Positions 43,014 to 54,778 of a stretch of DNA of 64,000 bases are shown one piece after another; the first letter of the stretch is position 1, and every line of letters begins with the position of its first letter. A program made the translations under genes and the position numbers. Below the pieces are notes generated by a model, which was not told where the DNA came from, did no database searches, and saw only the letters and a program-made list of their open reading frames with translations. This DNA comes from Staphylococcus lloydii (GTDB lineage: Bacteria; Bacillota; Bacilli; Staphylococcales; Staphylococcaceae): positions 806,001-870,000 of the forward strand of contig NZ_CP064056.1 in NCBI RefSeq assembly GCF_015775975.1, read 5' to 3'.

Positions 43014-43811
43014 TTATAAGTTAAGACAACCAAGTGCGCCTGAAAATGCACCATGTTCAACATAATAAGGTTTAAACCCTCTTAATATTGTATAATCTTC
43101 AACTACTTTTCTTAACAAGAAGTTATTATGGAATGAAGATCCTATATAGGCGACATGTTCTGTATTATGTTCTCTGGCTACTGTAATCGCCATCGTTGTT
43201 ATAACTTCACCAACGAGACCAATGACACATGCTAATTTGTCAGCTTTAGTAAATGTTGAATCTATATTATGTAATACATTACCAAAATTTGCTGCTGTTA
43301 AATCACCAGGTATTGGAGGTTCGGTATTTTCGTATATATGTTTAACTTTTAGATCAATAAGTTCTCTGTTACCATGTTGAGCCATATTAGTTAATTCTTC
43401 ATAATTTTCGATACCACTTAATAAATAGCCTAAGCCTTGAATCATTCCACCGCCAGTACCAATGCCGCCAACACGTGATTGTTTAATACCATCTGAGAAA
43501 TGTAAAGATGTACCAGTTCCCACATTAGTAAAAATATAATTATCTAAGTAATGTCCTTGCTCTTTAAGTAATATATTTAAGCCGATTGCTGCTGCATCAA
43601 ATTCCACAAAAGTTCGAGAAGAACAATTTAATTGTTGATTGATCGTTGCAGCATGTCCACCAGTTAAACTTATATCCTCGCAACTATGATTGTTTAACCA
43701 TGTTATAACTTTATCAATTTCAGTGGTAGGTATAGTTTGGTATTCTCTGTAATCATCGTGTTGTATAACTATTTTAATAAGCGTGCCACCTGCATCAATA
43801 CCAATTTTCAT
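43014..43811 (-). CDS. coaW: Type II pantothenate kinase
   Basis: A 265-residue acetate-kinase-fold enzyme, the staphylococcal type that phosphorylates pantothenate as the first step of coenzyme A synthesis and is not inhibited by CoA. The phosphate-binding [13 protein letters not shown] opens the protein, and [11 protein letters not shown] and [13 protein letters not shown] follow. AGGAGGA precedes the ATG. Monocistronic. Confidence 0.93.
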   Translation of the reverse strand: MKIGIDAGGTLIKIVIQHDDYREYQTIPTTEIDKVITWLNNHSCEDISLTGGHAATINQQLNCSSRTFVEFDAAAIGLNILLKEQGHYLDNYIFTNVGTGTSLHFSDGIKQSRVGGIGTGGGMIQGLGYLLSGIENYEELTNMAQHGNRELIDLKVKHIYENTEPPIPGDLTAANFGNVLHNIDSTFTKADKLACVIGLVGEVITTMAITVAREHNTEHVAYIGSSFHNNFLLRKVVEDYTILRGFKPYYVEHGAFSGALGCLNL

Positions 43812-43900
43812 TGAAGTGTCCTCCTAAAAAATTTACATTATAACTAATAATATAATAAAATAATGGAAAATAACATATGAGATAAGGAGAATTTTTAATA

Positions 43901-44266
43901 ATGCAATTAAGTCCATATATTACTGTCGAAAATGTGACAGAGGCGATTGATTTTTATCAAAGTGCATTTGGTGGCGAAGTAAAAGTCTTAAATCAAGCTA
44001 AAGATAATATTTTGCATGCTGAACTACATGTTTCAACAGCAGTAATACTGCATTTATCAAGTAATTACGGCAAGCCTTATAGTAATGAAAATACTGATAT
44101 CATTTTGACCTTTGATGACTTGGATGAACAAGAACAAGTTTATAATGCTTTAAGTACAGATGGTGATCCGCATATGCCACTAGAAAAAACATTTTTCAAC
44201 GCGATACATGGCCAAGTTAAAGATAAATATGGTGTTAATTGGTTAATGAATTGCTTCTTAAAATAA
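43901..44266 (+). CDS. VOC-family (PhnB/glyoxalase-like) protein
   Basis: A 121-residue protein of the vicinal oxygen chelate fold, with SPYITVENVTEAIDFYQSAFGGEV at the N-terminus, typical of PhnB-like proteins. The C-terminus ends KDKYGVNWLMN. Metal ligands are not complete by inspection, so whether it is an enzyme or a binding protein is unclear. AAGGAG precedes the ATG. Followed 82 bases later by a GNAT gene. Confidence 0.85.
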   Translation: MQLSPYITVENVTEAIDFYQSAFGGEVKVLNQAKDNILHAELHVSTAVILHLSSNYGKPYSNENTDIILTFDDLDEQEQVYNALSTDGDPHMPLEKTFFNAIHGQVKDKYGVNWLMNCFLK

Positions 44267-44348
44267 GATTCATGCTGAAATAAAGGGTTAAATTTTTTGA
44301 TTTAGTGGTAATAAATAAGCACTAAATAAATCGCATAGGGGTTTAATT

Positions 44349-45209
44349 ATGGTAATTAAGAAACAATTTAAAAGCATTAAAGTTCAAGAATTTGAAGAAC
44401 CATATAGACAAGCGCTATATGACTTTAAATTAAGTGATAGACAACAAATATATTCATCTTTGCCAAAAGATGTGTTAGATGATGCATTAACTGACAAAGA
44501 TAGAATTGCCAATATTGTCTTAAATGAAAAGGATCAAGTCGTAGGATTTTTTGTGCTTCATCAATTTTATCAGCACGAAGGTTACGATACGCCAGAGCAG
44601 GTCGTTTATGTAAGATCACTATCTATTAATGAAGCTTTTCAAGGGAATGGTTATGGGACTCAAATTATGATGTTTATTCCTCAATATGTACAAACTGTAT
44701 TTCCAGATTTCAACCATCTGTATTTAGTTGTAGATGCTGAAAATAAAGGCGCTTGGAATTTATATGAAAGAGCCGGATTTATGCACACTGCGACTAAAGA
44801 AGAAGGTCCAATAGGGAAAGAACGTTTATATTATTTAGATTTGGATGCCAAATATGTTTCGTCTCTATCATTAGTTTTAAATGATGAAGAATATAAATAC
44901 GGCATCAATATTATAGATTTAATAAAAGACGGTTCAAAAGTAGGGTTTATTGCAGTGGAGCAACATGACAATAGACTTAATATTACATCGATAGAAGTTG
45001 ATGCTTCGGAACGTTTAAGTGGCATAGCACAAAGTGCACTTAGACAACTACCTACGTTCGTTAGGAAAAATTTTGAAGGCATAAATGTCATAACTATAAC
45101 GTTATATGGTGAACGAAACGAATTAAAACCCCTATGCTTAAATAGTAATTTTGTTGCTTTCGAAGAAGGGGATGACTTTGTTATCTTTGAAAAGTATATA
45201 AATTATTAA
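44349..45209 (+). CDS. Protein with two GNAT acetyltransferase-like domains
   Basis: A 286-residue protein. The N-terminal half (residues 5-165) has the acetyl-CoA loop in VRSLSINEAFQGNGYGTQIM and the NxxAxxLYERAGF motif. The C-terminal half (165-286) repeats the strand order of a GNAT fold (VGFIAVEQHDNRLNITSIEVDASERLSGIAQSAL) without an intact acetyl-CoA loop. It is thus an active domain followed by a degenerate one. The substrate is unknown. Ribosome site is weak (AGGGG). Confidence 0.8.
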   Translation: MVIKKQFKSIKVQEFEEPYRQALYDFKLSDRQQIYSSLPKDVLDDALTDKDRIANIVLNEKDQVVGFFVLHQFYQHEGYDTPEQVVYVRSLSINEAFQGNGYGTQIMMFIPQYVQTVFPDFNHLYLVVDAENKGAWNLYERAGFMHTATKEEGPIGKERLYYLDLDAKYVSSLSLVLNDEEYKYGINIIDLIKDGSKVGFIAVEQHDNRLNITSIEVDASERLSGIAQSALRQLPTFVRKNFEGINVITITLYGERNELKPLCLNSNFVAFEEGDDFVIFEKYINY

Positions 45210-45320
45210 TACTGATTGCGTAATCATTGTTTGTCCTTTATAATTTAGATTTGTTACTATTAATTAAGTGAAATGTGTATATAAATGTGAGAAAAGCGTG
45301 CGAAAGGAAGTAAATGAGCT

Positions 45321-45860
45321 ATGAAAATACAAGATTATACTAAAGAGATGGTTGACGAAAAATCATTTATCGATATGGCATATAGCCTATTAAATGAAAA
45401 AGCAGATACAATGAATTTATATGATATTATTGATGAATTCAAAGCAATTGGTCACTATGAAGATAATGAAATTGAAAATAGAATTGTACAATTCTATACT
45501 GACTTAAATACTGATGGTCGTTTCTTGAACGTAGGAGAAAACGTATGGGGATTACGTGACTGGTATTCAGTAGATGACATTGAAGAAAAAATTGCACCAA
45601 CTATTCAAAAATTTGATATCTTAGACAAAGATGACGAAGAAGATAAAAACCTTAAATTATTAGGTGAAGACGAACGAGACGACGATGACAATATTCCTAA
45701 TTCAACTGACGATCAAGAAGGATTAAATGATCCAGAAGATGAAGAAGTAGAAGAAGAAATCAATGATTCTGAAATTGTTATCGAAGAAGATGATGAAGAA
45801 TTAGACGAAGAAGACGAAGAATATGAAGACGAAGAAGAAGAGGAAGAATTCGAAGAGTAA
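45321..45860 (+). CDS. rpoE: RNA polymerase delta subunit
   Basis: A 179-residue protein with a folded HARE-HTH N-terminal domain (residues 1-90, ending [17 protein letters not shown]) and a disordered, extremely acidic Asp/Glu tail (about 115-179). It promotes release and recycling of RNA polymerase and modulates initiation in Firmicutes. Start follows AAAGGAAG. The gene is next to pyrG, as in B. subtilis. Confidence 0.96.
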   Translation: MKIQDYTKEMVDEKSFIDMAYSLLNEKADTMNLYDIIDEFKAIGHYEDNEIENRIVQFYTDLNTDGRFLNVGENVWGLRDWYSVDDIEEKIAPTIQKFDILDKDDEEDKNLKLLGEDERDDDDNIPNSTDDQEGLNDPEDEEVEEEINDSEIVIEEDDEELDEEDEEYEDEEEEEEFEE

Positions 45861-45874
45861 TTCTTGATATTCAA

Positions 45875-45988
45875 TTGACTTTTTCTGTGAACATGATAAA
45901 ATTTTATTCGGGCTCCTTTAATTAGGACGACGTGTATAAATTATATACGCTCCCCCTTACAAATTTGTGAGAGGGAGCGTTTTTTTAT
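45875..45988 (+). promoter_or_regulatory. pyrG promoter and CTP-responsive attenuator leader
   Basis: Promoter TTGACT (45875-45880) and TAAAAT (45897-45902). Transcription is predicted to start at G45910 with GGGCTCC, the start used in the B. subtilis pyrG leader. A terminator follows at 45949-45987: CGCTCCC pairs with GGGAGCG, an inner stem continues (TTACAAA/TTTGTGA), then a T-run. When CTP is scarce, polymerase stutters and adds extra G at the 5' end, which can pair with CTCCCCC and block the terminator. The remaining 200 bases before pyrG show no further structure I can name. Confidence 0.85.
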
Positions 45989-46175
45989 TTTAAAATAAAC
46001 TTATTAAAAGCTTGAATTTAGCAAAAGAAGTCGTGTCTACGCTTAAGTTTTATACATAATATGAAAAGTGAGCAAGCGCTAATGACTCTTTTTGTGTATG
46101 ATTGTTAAAATGTATCACCCCCTATCAGAAAGGTATTAGACCCTAAGAAAAATACAATATTAAACGGTTGTTTGA

Positions 46176-47801
<1,626 letters not shown>

Positions 47802-47851
47802 GGTACCTTAAAAATAAAGCGACTAGTTTTTAATATTTTGGTATATAAAAC

Positions 47852-47892
47852 AAACGTCAATTTCTAGCATAGTTGGTTAGAAATTGACGTTT
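47852..47892. terminator. Bidirectional terminator after pyrG
   Basis: AAACGTCAATTTCTA pairs with TAGAAATTGACGTTT, 15 bp with an 11-base loop. The T-run is modest. Confidence 0.75.
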
Positions 47893-47972
47893 ACTTTATG
47901 TGTATGCAAATTTATAGTGAATTAAGATGCCAACAAATAATATAATTTGGCATAGAGTAGACGTGCTAACAA

Positions 47973-48494
47973 TTAAAATTCTAAGTCTCGCGACATTTCT
48001 ATCATTTGTGTATAAATTTCATAATAAATATAATTAAATGACATCGTGTGAGGTGTAATAATTTTATCGTAATCCTCTGTGTATATAATAGGCCTAGATG
48101 TATTTAAGTTAATAAAATGGAACAGATGATCAGGGAAATAGGTTTCTTTTGGTTTATTAGTAATTAATACAAAGTCTGCATCCATCTCGATCAAAGTTTC
48201 GACATCTTGTTTAACAACGTCAGTATAAAATGGTGCAAATAAAAATACTCTGTCTGTTGTATCAATTGAGGTATCAGCAATGCTATCCGTTATAATTTCG
48301 CTTGATTCTAATTTTTCATTACTGTTAACAATGTAAGTTTCGAAAAATTTTAAATCGTCATATCCTTTGACATAAACGGTACCTTCACCGCCAATGGCTT
48401 GAATAACACATTGCGCTGCCATTTGAATATCTAGCGCCTGCTCTTCTAATCTATTAAAAATCCCATTTAATTGTGTGTTTAAAATTTTAGACAT
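47973..48494 (-). CDS. DUF2529 protein (YwjG-like)
   Basis: A 173-residue cytoplasmic protein placed between pyrG and fbaA, the same location as B. subtilis ywjG. It resembles the SIS-like fold of DUF2529 (EQALDIQMAAQCVIQAIGGEGTVYVKGYDD, then FVLITNKPKETYFPDHLFHFINL). Function unknown. The ATG at 48494 has GGAGGG upstream; the frame extends ten codons further without a ribosome site. It is convergent with pyrG and divergent from fbaA. Confidence 0.75.
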   Translation of the reverse strand: MSKILNTQLNGIFNRLEEQALDIQMAAQCVIQAIGGEGTVYVKGYDDLKFFETYIVNSNEKLESSEIITDSIADTSIDTTDRVFLFAPFYTDVVKQDVETLIEMDADFVLITNKPKETYFPDHLFHFINLNTSRPIIYTEDYDKIITPHTMSFNYIYYEIYTQMIEMSRDLEF

Positions 48495-48705
48495 GAATAC
48501 CCTCCGTTCTTTCTCCATCAACATATTGTATAAAAATGCCTAATATAATGCAATAATACGTATTACTAACAAATAGGATAATATTTAAATGTAATACGTA
48601 TATGAAAATTAATTAAAATTATTGAATTTGCATGCATTCGTGTACAAATTTTGATATAATACAATAGTAAAAATACGTGCACATTGCACCCAAGGAGGAA
48701 CTTTA

Positions 48706-49566
48706 ATGCCTTTAGTTTCAATGAAAGAAATGTTAATCGATGCAAAAGAAAATGGTTATGCGGTTGGTCAATACAACTTAAATAACCTAGAATTTACACA
48801 AGCTATACTACAAGCTTCTCAAGAAGAGAATGCACCAGTAATTTTAGGTGTATCTGAAGGTGCTGCTCGCTACATGGGTGGTTTTTATACTGTAGTGAAA
48901 ATGGTTGAAGGTCTATTACATGACTTTAACATCACAATACCTGTAGCGATTCACTTAGACCATGGTTCAAGCTTTGAAAAATGTAAAGAAGCAATTGACG
49001 CTGGTTTTACATCAGTAATGATTGACGCTTCTCACGCTCCATTTGAAGAAAATATTGAAATTACTTCAAAAGTAGTTGAATACGCTCACGAAAATGGCGT
49101 GTCAGTTGAAGCTGAATTAGGAACTGTTGGCGGACAAGAAGATGACGTTGTAGCTGAAGGCGTTATTTATGCTGACCCTAAAGAATGTCAAGAACTAGTA
49201 GAAAGAACTGGAATTGACACATTAGCACCAGCACTTGGTTCAGTACACGGACCATATAAAGGTGAACCAAAATTAGGATTCAAAGAAATGGAAGAAATTG
49301 GTGCTTCTACTGGTTTACCATTAGTATTACATGGTGGTACTGGTATTCCAACAAAAGACATTCAAAGAGCCATTCCTTATGGTACTGCGAAAATAAACGT
49401 AAACACTGAAAACCAAATTGCTTCTGCTCAAGCGGTTCGTGATGTTTTAAATGCAGACAACGAAGTTTATGATCCACGTAAATATTTAGGACCAGCACGT
49501 GAAGCAATCAAAGAAACAGTAAAAGGTAAAATTAGAGAGTTTGGAACTTCTAACCAAGCTAAATAA
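48706..49566 (+). CDS. fbaA: Class II fructose-1,6-bisphosphate aldolase
   Basis: A 286-residue zinc aldolase of glycolysis and gluconeogenesis. Zinc and catalytic motifs are visible: [37 protein letters not shown] and [12 protein letters not shown], the last followed by KINVNTE. AGGAGG precedes the ATG. A TATAAT with extended -10 (TGATATAAT, near 48652-48660) lies just upstream. Monocistronic with a terminator. Confidence 0.96.
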   Translation: MPLVSMKEMLIDAKENGYAVGQYNLNNLEFTQAILQASQEENAPVILGVSEGAARYMGGFYTVVKMVEGLLHDFNITIPVAIHLDHGSSFEKCKEAIDAGFTSVMIDASHAPFEENIEITSKVVEYAHENGVSVEAELGTVGGQEDDVVAEGVIYADPKECQELVERTGIDTLAPALGSVHGPYKGEPKLGFKEMEEIGASTGLPLVLHGGTGIPTKDIQRAIPYGTAKINVNTENQIASAQAVRDVLNADNEVYDPRKYLGPAREAIKETVKGKIREFGTSNQAK

Positions 49567-49577
49567 TTAAAGACATT

Positions 49578-49614
49578 AACAGCTATTATATATAACTATA
49601 ATAGCTGTTTTTTA
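49578..49614 (+). terminator. Terminator after fbaA
   Basis: AACAGCTATTATA pairs with TATAATAGCTGTT, followed by TTTT. Confidence 0.88.
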
Positions 49615-49789
49615 TGTTATAATTAGCGCATTAAATATTGATATATGAGTTTAGAATTCTCGAAAAATCAATCTTTTTAACAATTTTATAAAATAATGAT
49701 TTGAGTTACTTAGCAATGGGAATTATAGTATTGAGTCAAATTAATAGAGATAGAATTTAAATTTGCTTACTATTTGGAAAGATGATTTT

Positions 49790-49818
49790 TTGCATTGAAC
49801 ATCGATTTATTTTATAAT
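49790..49818 (+). promoter_or_regulatory. murZ promoter
   Basis: TTGCAT at 49790-49795, 17-base spacer, TATAAT at 49813-49818. The 49615-49789 region before it shows nothing else I can support. Confidence 0.65.
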
Positions 49819-49873
49819 TCTCGTGTTGTGTAAAATTAGATTCCGAGTGATTGAAAAAAAGGAGAACGTGCGT

Positions 49874-51133
49874 ATGGCTCAAGAAGTTATTAAAATTAGA
49901 GGTGGACAAACCCTTAAAGGTACTGTAAATAATCATGGCGCAAAAAATAGTGCGGTTGCAATCATACCTGCAGCAATTTTAGCTGAAGATAAAGTGACGA
50001 TAAATGGTTTACCTGAAATATCAGATGTGGAAACACTTGTAAGTTTATTAGGCGATTTAAACATTGAAACTGAACTTGATGGATCAACATTAAATATAGA
50101 TCCAACTGAAATTAAAAATGCGCCTTTACCTAATAATAAAGTAGAATCGTTAAGAGCTTCTTATTATATGATGGGGGCAATGTTAGGCAGATTTAATAAA
50201 TGTGTTATTGGTTTGCCAGGAGGATGTCCATTAGGACCTAGACCTATCGACCAACATATTAAAGGCTTCAAAGCATTAGGTGCAGAAATAGATGAGTCTA
50301 GTGATACATCTATGCAATTAGTAGCGGATAAATTAGTTGGAGCTAATATTTTCTTAGATATGGTAAGTGTAGGCGCTACAATAAATATTATGTTAGCTGC
50401 TGTTCGTGCAGAAGGACAAACAGTGATAGAAAATGCGGCTAAAGAACCGGAAGTAGTCGATGTGGCATCATTTTTAACTTCTCTTGGAGCCAATATTAAA
50501 GGTGCTGGTACAAGTACGATCAAAATAATGGGTGTGCCACATTTACATGGCTCTAATCATCAAGTAATCCCAGATAGAATTGAAGCGGGTACATATATGT
50601 GTATTGCAGCTGCTTGTGGGGAAGATATTGAAATTAATAATATAATACCTACTCATGTAGAACCACTCGCAGTAAAAATGAAAGAATTAGGTATCGATTT
50701 AACGATGGAAGACGACAGCGTTAAAATTAAAAGTAAACCTACATACAATAGTGTAGATATTAAAACACTTGTTTATCCTGGTTTTGCTACTGATCTACAA
50801 CAACCTATCACGCCGTTATTATTTTTAACTGATGGTGTGTCATTTGTAACAGAAACTATTTATCCAGCGCGATTTAAGCATGTCGAGGAATTACAAAAGA
50901 TGAATGCCAATATTTACGTTGATAATGGAACAGCAACTATAAAACCGTCTACTTTAAAAGGTGCAGAAGTCTATGCCAGTGATTTAAGAGCTGGTGCATG
51001 TCTAATTGTAGCTGGTCTTTTAGCTGAAGGCGTTACTACAATTTATAACGTGAAACATATTTATAGAGGTTATACAAATATTGTTAAAACACTATCAGCA
51101 TTAGGTGCAGATATTTGGACTGAAGAAATATAA
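49874..51133 (+). CDS. murZ: UDP-N-acetylglucosamine 1-carboxyvinyltransferase (second copy, MurZ)
   Basis: A 419-residue EPSP-synthase-fold enzyme, first committed step of peptidoglycan synthesis. The fosfomycin-sensitive cysteine is C118 in [13 protein letters not shown], and the substrate lysine/asparagine are in [10 protein letters not shown]. The ATG at 49874 follows AAAAAAGGAG. The location after fbaA identifies it as the staphylococcal murZ paralogue rather than murA, which lies near the atp genes; symbol choice rests on that synteny. Confidence 0.92.
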   Translation: MAQEVIKIRGGQTLKGTVNNHGAKNSAVAIIPAAILAEDKVTINGLPEISDVETLVSLLGDLNIETELDGSTLNIDPTEIKNAPLPNNKVESLRASYYMMGAMLGRFNKCVIGLPGGCPLGPRPIDQHIKGFKALGAEIDESSDTSMQLVADKLVGANIFLDMVSVGATINIMLAAVRAEGQTVIENAAKEPEVVDVASFLTSLGANIKGAGTSTIKIMGVPHLHGSNHQVIPDRIEAGTYMCIAAACGEDIEINNIIPTHVEPLAVKMKELGIDLTMEDDSVKIKSKPTYNSVDIKTLVYPGFATDLQQPITPLLFLTDGVSFVTETIYPARFKHVEELQKMNANIYVDNGTATIKPSTLKGAEVYASDLRAGACLIVAGLLAEGVTTIYNVKHIYRGYTNIVKTLSALGADIWTEEI

Positions 51134-51213
51134 GAAATGTGGTATAATAATTATATCAAGAATTAGACACTCACGATTGGTGAATTTAGTGAAGTTGAAT
51201 AGAGGTGAATATG

Positions 51214-51540
51214 ATGGAGGTTTGTCCTTATCTTGAAGAAACTTTTAAAATCGTCGGTAGAAGTTGGAATGGACTCATCATTAATTATTTATCTAGATGT
51301 TCAAGCCGATCAGCACACTTTTCTGATATGAAAAAAGACTTAAAAACCATAACGCCACGTGCTTTAAGTATAAAGTTGACTGATTTAAGTGATTGGGGAC
51401 TTGTAGAGAAGAAAATAGTAACAACAAGTCCGGTAAATATTGTTTATGAGTTAACTGATAAAGGTTATGCACTAGCTCAAGCATTAGTACCAATAGAAAA
51501 GTGGGCACAAGATTATATTGAACTTGAAAAGATGCAATAA
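51214..51540 (+). CDS. HxlR-family winged-helix regulator
   Basis: A 108-residue MarR/HxlR-type regulator: the family core VGRSWNGLIINYL, the recognition helix ITPRALSIKLTDLSDWGLVEK and the wing are visible. Cysteines occur at residue 4 (EVCPY), the position of the redox-sensing cysteine in YodB/HypR relatives, and at residue 29. AGAGGTG precedes; the second of two adjacent ATGs (51214) gives better spacing than 51211. Separated by its own terminator from the downstream aldehyde dehydrogenase. Confidence 0.82.
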   Translation: MEVCPYLEETFKIVGRSWNGLIINYLSRCSSRSAHFSDMKKDLKTITPRALSIKLTDLSDWGLVEKKIVTTSPVNIVYELTDKGYALAQALVPIEKWAQDYIELEKMQ

Positions 51541-51576
51541 TATATACCGCAAGTCATAGTTATTATTATGGGAATG

Positions 51577-51615
51577 TACCGTAGGGATCTTATTGATGCC
51601 TACGGTATTTTTTAT
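51577..51615 (+). terminator. Terminator after the HxlR gene
   Basis: TACCGTAGG pairs with CCTACGGTA, followed by a T-run. Confidence 0.85.
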
Positions 51616-51716
51616 TTATGATACATATTAAATTTCACCTATGAGCATTTTGGTTTCATAATCAAATAATCTTGTTAAAATGTAACTACAGTAAAAATTT
51701 AAGGAGTGAATATATA

Positions 51717-53144
51717 ATGAGAAACTTCACTAAGCAATATATTAACGGTGAATGGATAGACAGCACGAGCGGTGAAACAATTGAAGTTGTTAACCCTGCA
51801 ACTGAAGAAGTTATCGGTTCAATTGCAAAAGGTAATAAAGAAGATGTTGATAAAGCAGTGGAAGCTGCTGAAAATGTATATATTGACTTCAGACACAGTT
51901 CTGTAAAAGAAAGACGCGATTTATTAGATAAAATAGTACAAGAATATAAAAATAGAAAAGACGACATTGTTGCTGCAATTAGAGATGAATTAGGTTCTCC
52001 AGTTACTAATGCCGAAAAAGTACATTACCAAATGGGCTTAGATCATTTTGAAGCAGCACGTGACGCATTAGATGATTTTAAATTTGAAGAACGTCGTGGC
52101 AATGACTTAGTAGTTAAAGAAGCTATTGGTGTTGCAGGATTAATTACACCATGGAACTTCCCAACAAACCAAACGTCATTAAAATTAGCTGCTGCATTTG
52201 CTGCAGGTAGTCCGGTTGTATTAAAACCATCTGAAGAAACTCCATTTGCTGCTATTATTTTAGCTGAAATTTTTGACAAAGTAGGCGTACCTAAAGGTGT
52301 ATTCAACCTTGTAAATGGTGACGGTGAAGGCGTAGGTAACCCAATTAGTGAACATCCTAGCATTAGAATCGTATCATTTACTGGTTCTGGTGGTACAGGT
52401 TCTAAAATTATGGAAAAAGCTGCAAAAGACTTCAAAAAAGTATCACTTGAATTAGGTGGTAAATCACCATATATTATTTTAGAAGATGCAGATATCGAAG
52501 ACGCAGCTGCAGCTGCAGTTAAAAAAGTAATTGGTAACACTGGTCAAGTTTGTACTGCTGGGACAAGAACATTGGTTCCAGAAAGTATTAAAGCAGATTT
52601 CTTAACTGCTGTTAAAGAAAAAATTAGCCAAATTAAAGTAGGAGATCCTACTGATGCTTCAACTCAAATGGGTCCAATCATTAGCAAAAAACAATTCGAT
52701 CAAGTTCAATCATATATTGATAAAGGTATCAATGAAGGTGCAGAACTATTTTACGGTGGCCCAGGTAAACCAGAAGGTTTAGAAAAAGGTTACTTTGCTA
52801 GACCAACAGTATTTAATAATGTTGATAATAAAATGACAATTGCACAAGAAGAAATTTTCGGTCCAGTAATGTCAATTATTAGTTACAACAATTTAGACGA
52901 AGCAATTAAAATTGCGAATGATACAAAATATGGATTAGCAAGTTATGTATTTGGTAAAGATAAAGAACAATTAGAAAAAGTTGCGCGTTCAATGGAAGCT
53001 GGAACAGTTGAAATTAACGAAGCAGGTCGTAAACCAGACTTACCATTCGGTGGTTATAAACAATCAGGAATCGGCCGCGAATGGGGCGACTATGGTATAG
53101 AAGAATTCTTAGAAGTTAAATCTATTGCTGGATTTTACAATTAA
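51717..53144 (+). CDS. Aldehyde dehydrogenase family protein
   Basis: A 475-residue NAD(P)-dependent dehydrogenase that oxidises aldehydes to acids. Conserved parts are the WNFP cofactor loop ([11 protein letters not shown]), [19 protein letters not shown], the general base in LELGGKSP and the nucleophile cysteine in [11 protein letters not shown]. Close relatives include betaine aldehyde and DhaS-type enzymes; the substrate is not determined. Start is the ATG at 51717 with AAGGAGTG. Next to an HxlR-type sensor. Confidence 0.93.
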   Translation: MRNFTKQYINGEWIDSTSGETIEVVNPATEEVIGSIAKGNKEDVDKAVEAAENVYIDFRHSSVKERRDLLDKIVQEYKNRKDDIVAAIRDELGSPVTNAEKVHYQMGLDHFEAARDALDDFKFEERRGNDLVVKEAIGVAGLITPWNFPTNQTSLKLAAAFAAGSPVVLKPSEETPFAAIILAEIFDKVGVPKGVFNLVNGDGEGVGNPISEHPSIRIVSFTGSGGTGSKIMEKAAKDFKKVSLELGGKSPYIILEDADIEDAAAAAVKKVIGNTGQVCTAGTRTLVPESIKADFLTAVKEKISQIKVGDPTDASTQMGPIISKKQFDQVQSYIDKGINEGAELFYGGPGKPEGLEKGYFARPTVFNNVDNKMTIAQEEIFGPVMSIISYNNLDEAIKIANDTKYGLASYVFGKDKEQLEKVARSMEAGTVEINEAGRKPDLPFGGYKQSGIGREWGDYGIEEFLEVKSIAGFYN

Positions 53145-53157
53145 TAGTTAGTTAGAA

Positions 53158-53194
53158 ATATTGGGTGGTTAACCACCCAATATTTTTTTATTTT
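53158..53194 (+). terminator. Terminator after the aldehyde dehydrogenase gene
   Basis: Perfect palindrome around GGGTGGTTAACCACCC with flanking ATATT/AATAT and a long T-run. Confidence 0.92.
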
Positions 53195-53309
53195 TTTCAA
53201 TAACTGAAAATCATTTTGTATTTAAATAGAAAATTTGCTATAGTGATTAGATGAATAGTGAACTATTAGGCTATTTAAATAAACTTTTTTATGAAATGGG
53301 TGCAAGATA

Positions 53310-54626
53310 ATGCCTGACAAAGTACGTACATCACCTCAGTACGAGTCATTCCACGAATTATATAAAAATTACACTACTAAAGAGCTCACTCAAAAAGCAA
53401 AATCCTTAAAATTAACAAATTATAGTAAATTGAATAAAAAAGAACTTGTGTTGGCGATTATGGAAGCCCAAATGGAAAAAGATGGCAATTACTATATGGA
53501 AGGAATACTAGATGACATTCAACAAGATGGCTATGGTTTCCTTAGAACAGTTAATTATTCAAAAGGTGAAAAAGATATTTATATATCCGCTAGCCAAATA
53601 AGACGATTTGAAATTAAACGCGGAGATAAAGTTACAGGTAAAGTAAGAAAACCTAAAGATAATGAAAAATATTATGGCTTACTGCAAGTTGACTTTGTGA
53701 ATGATGAAAATGCAGAAGAAGTTAAAAAACGACCTCATTTCCAAGCGTTGACACCACTTTATCCAGAAGAACGTGTTGTTTTAGAAACTGAAAAAAATAA
53801 ATATTCAACAAGAATTATGGATTTAATTACACCAATTGGTTTGGGGCAACGTGGTCTGATTGTTGCACCACCAAAGGCAGGTAAAACTTCTTTACTTAAA
53901 GAAATTGCTAATGCGATTGCTGTTAATAAACCTGATGCAGAATTATTTATTTTACTTGTCGGTGAAAGACCTGAAGAGGTTACTGATATAGAACGTTCTG
54001 TTGAATCAGCTGAAGTCGTACATTCAACATTTGATGAACCACCGCAACATCATGTTAAAGTCGCGGAGTTATTGTTAGAAAGAGCTAAAAGACTAGTTGA
54101 AATTGGTAAAGATGTCATTATTTTAATGGATTCAATCACAAGGTTAGCACGTGCCTATAACTTGGTTATCCCACCAAGTGGTAGAACTTTATCAGGCGGA
54201 CTAGACCCAGCATCATTACACAAACCAAAAGCATTTTTCGGTGCGGCCCGTAATATTGAAGCTGGTGGCAGTTTGACTATATTAGCTACGACACTTGTAG
54301 ATACAGGTTCACGTATGGATGATATGATTTACGAAGAATTTAAAGGTACGGGTAATATGGAACTGCATTTAGATCGTAAATTAGCAGAACGCCGTATTTT
54401 CCCAGCTATAGATATAGGACGAAGCTCTACAAGAAAAGAAGAATTATTAATTTCACCAAAAGAATTAGAATCTTTATGGCAGTTACGTAATATGTTTAGT
54501 GATTCATTAGACTTTACCGAAAGATTTATCCGTAAATTGAAACGAACAAATAATAATCACGAATTCTTTTTACAATTACAAAAATCAGCAGAAGAAAGCA
54601 CTAAAACTGGAAAACCTATTATTTAA
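53310..54626 (+). CDS. rho: Transcription termination factor Rho
   Basis: A 438-residue hexameric RNA-dependent ATPase. The N-terminal helical and cold-shock RNA-binding domains (1-135, with DGYGFLRT) lead to the ATPase core with Walker A APPKAGKTS (about residues 186-194), Walker B VIILMDSITRLARA, and the Q/R loops including LSGGLDPASLHKPKAFFGAARN. No classical ribosome site is strong; ATGGGTGCAAG precedes the ATG at 53310. Followed by rpmE2 about 150 bases on. Confidence 0.97.
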   Translation: MPDKVRTSPQYESFHELYKNYTTKELTQKAKSLKLTNYSKLNKKELVLAIMEAQMEKDGNYYMEGILDDIQQDGYGFLRTVNYSKGEKDIYISASQIRRFEIKRGDKVTGKVRKPKDNEKYYGLLQVDFVNDENAEEVKKRPHFQALTPLYPEERVVLETEKNKYSTRIMDLITPIGLGQRGLIVAPPKAGKTSLLKEIANAIAVNKPDAELFILLVGERPEEVTDIERSVESAEVVHSTFDEPPQHHVKVAELLLERAKRLVEIGKDVIILMDSITRLARAYNLVIPPSGRTLSGGLDPASLHKPKAFFGAARNIEAGGSLTILATTLVDTGSRMDDMIYEEFKGTGNMELHLDRKLAERRIFPAIDIGRSSTRKEELLISPKELESLWQLRNMFSDSLDFTERFIRKLKRTNNNHEFFLQLQKSAEESTKTGKPII

Positions 54627-54689
54627 TTCATTGAATTGTATATAAAGCTATGTTTAAAACGAAACTTTATAAAGAGGGTTGCGTTTTAT

Positions 54690-54773
54690 ATGTATAACAA
54701 TTATAATGACTTAGTATTGGGTAAAAAACTCACAAACAACTCTGTTCCGGATGGTTCAGGGCAAAGGAGCTGA
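54690..54773 (+). CDS. Candidate 27-codon upstream ORF in the rpmE2 leader
   Basis: An ATG at 54690 begins a 27-codon frame ending TGA at 54771. AGAGGG lies about 11 bases upstream. The 3' end contains the rpmE2 ribosome site (AAAGGAG at 54763-54769), and only five bases separate its stop from the rpmE2 ATG. Translation of the small frame would therefore control access to the rpmE2 site. The peptide, beginning [13 protein letters not shown], is not recognisable. Confidence 0.45.
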   Translation: MYNNYNDLVLGKKLTNNSVPDGSGQRS

Positions 54774-54778
54774 AAACA

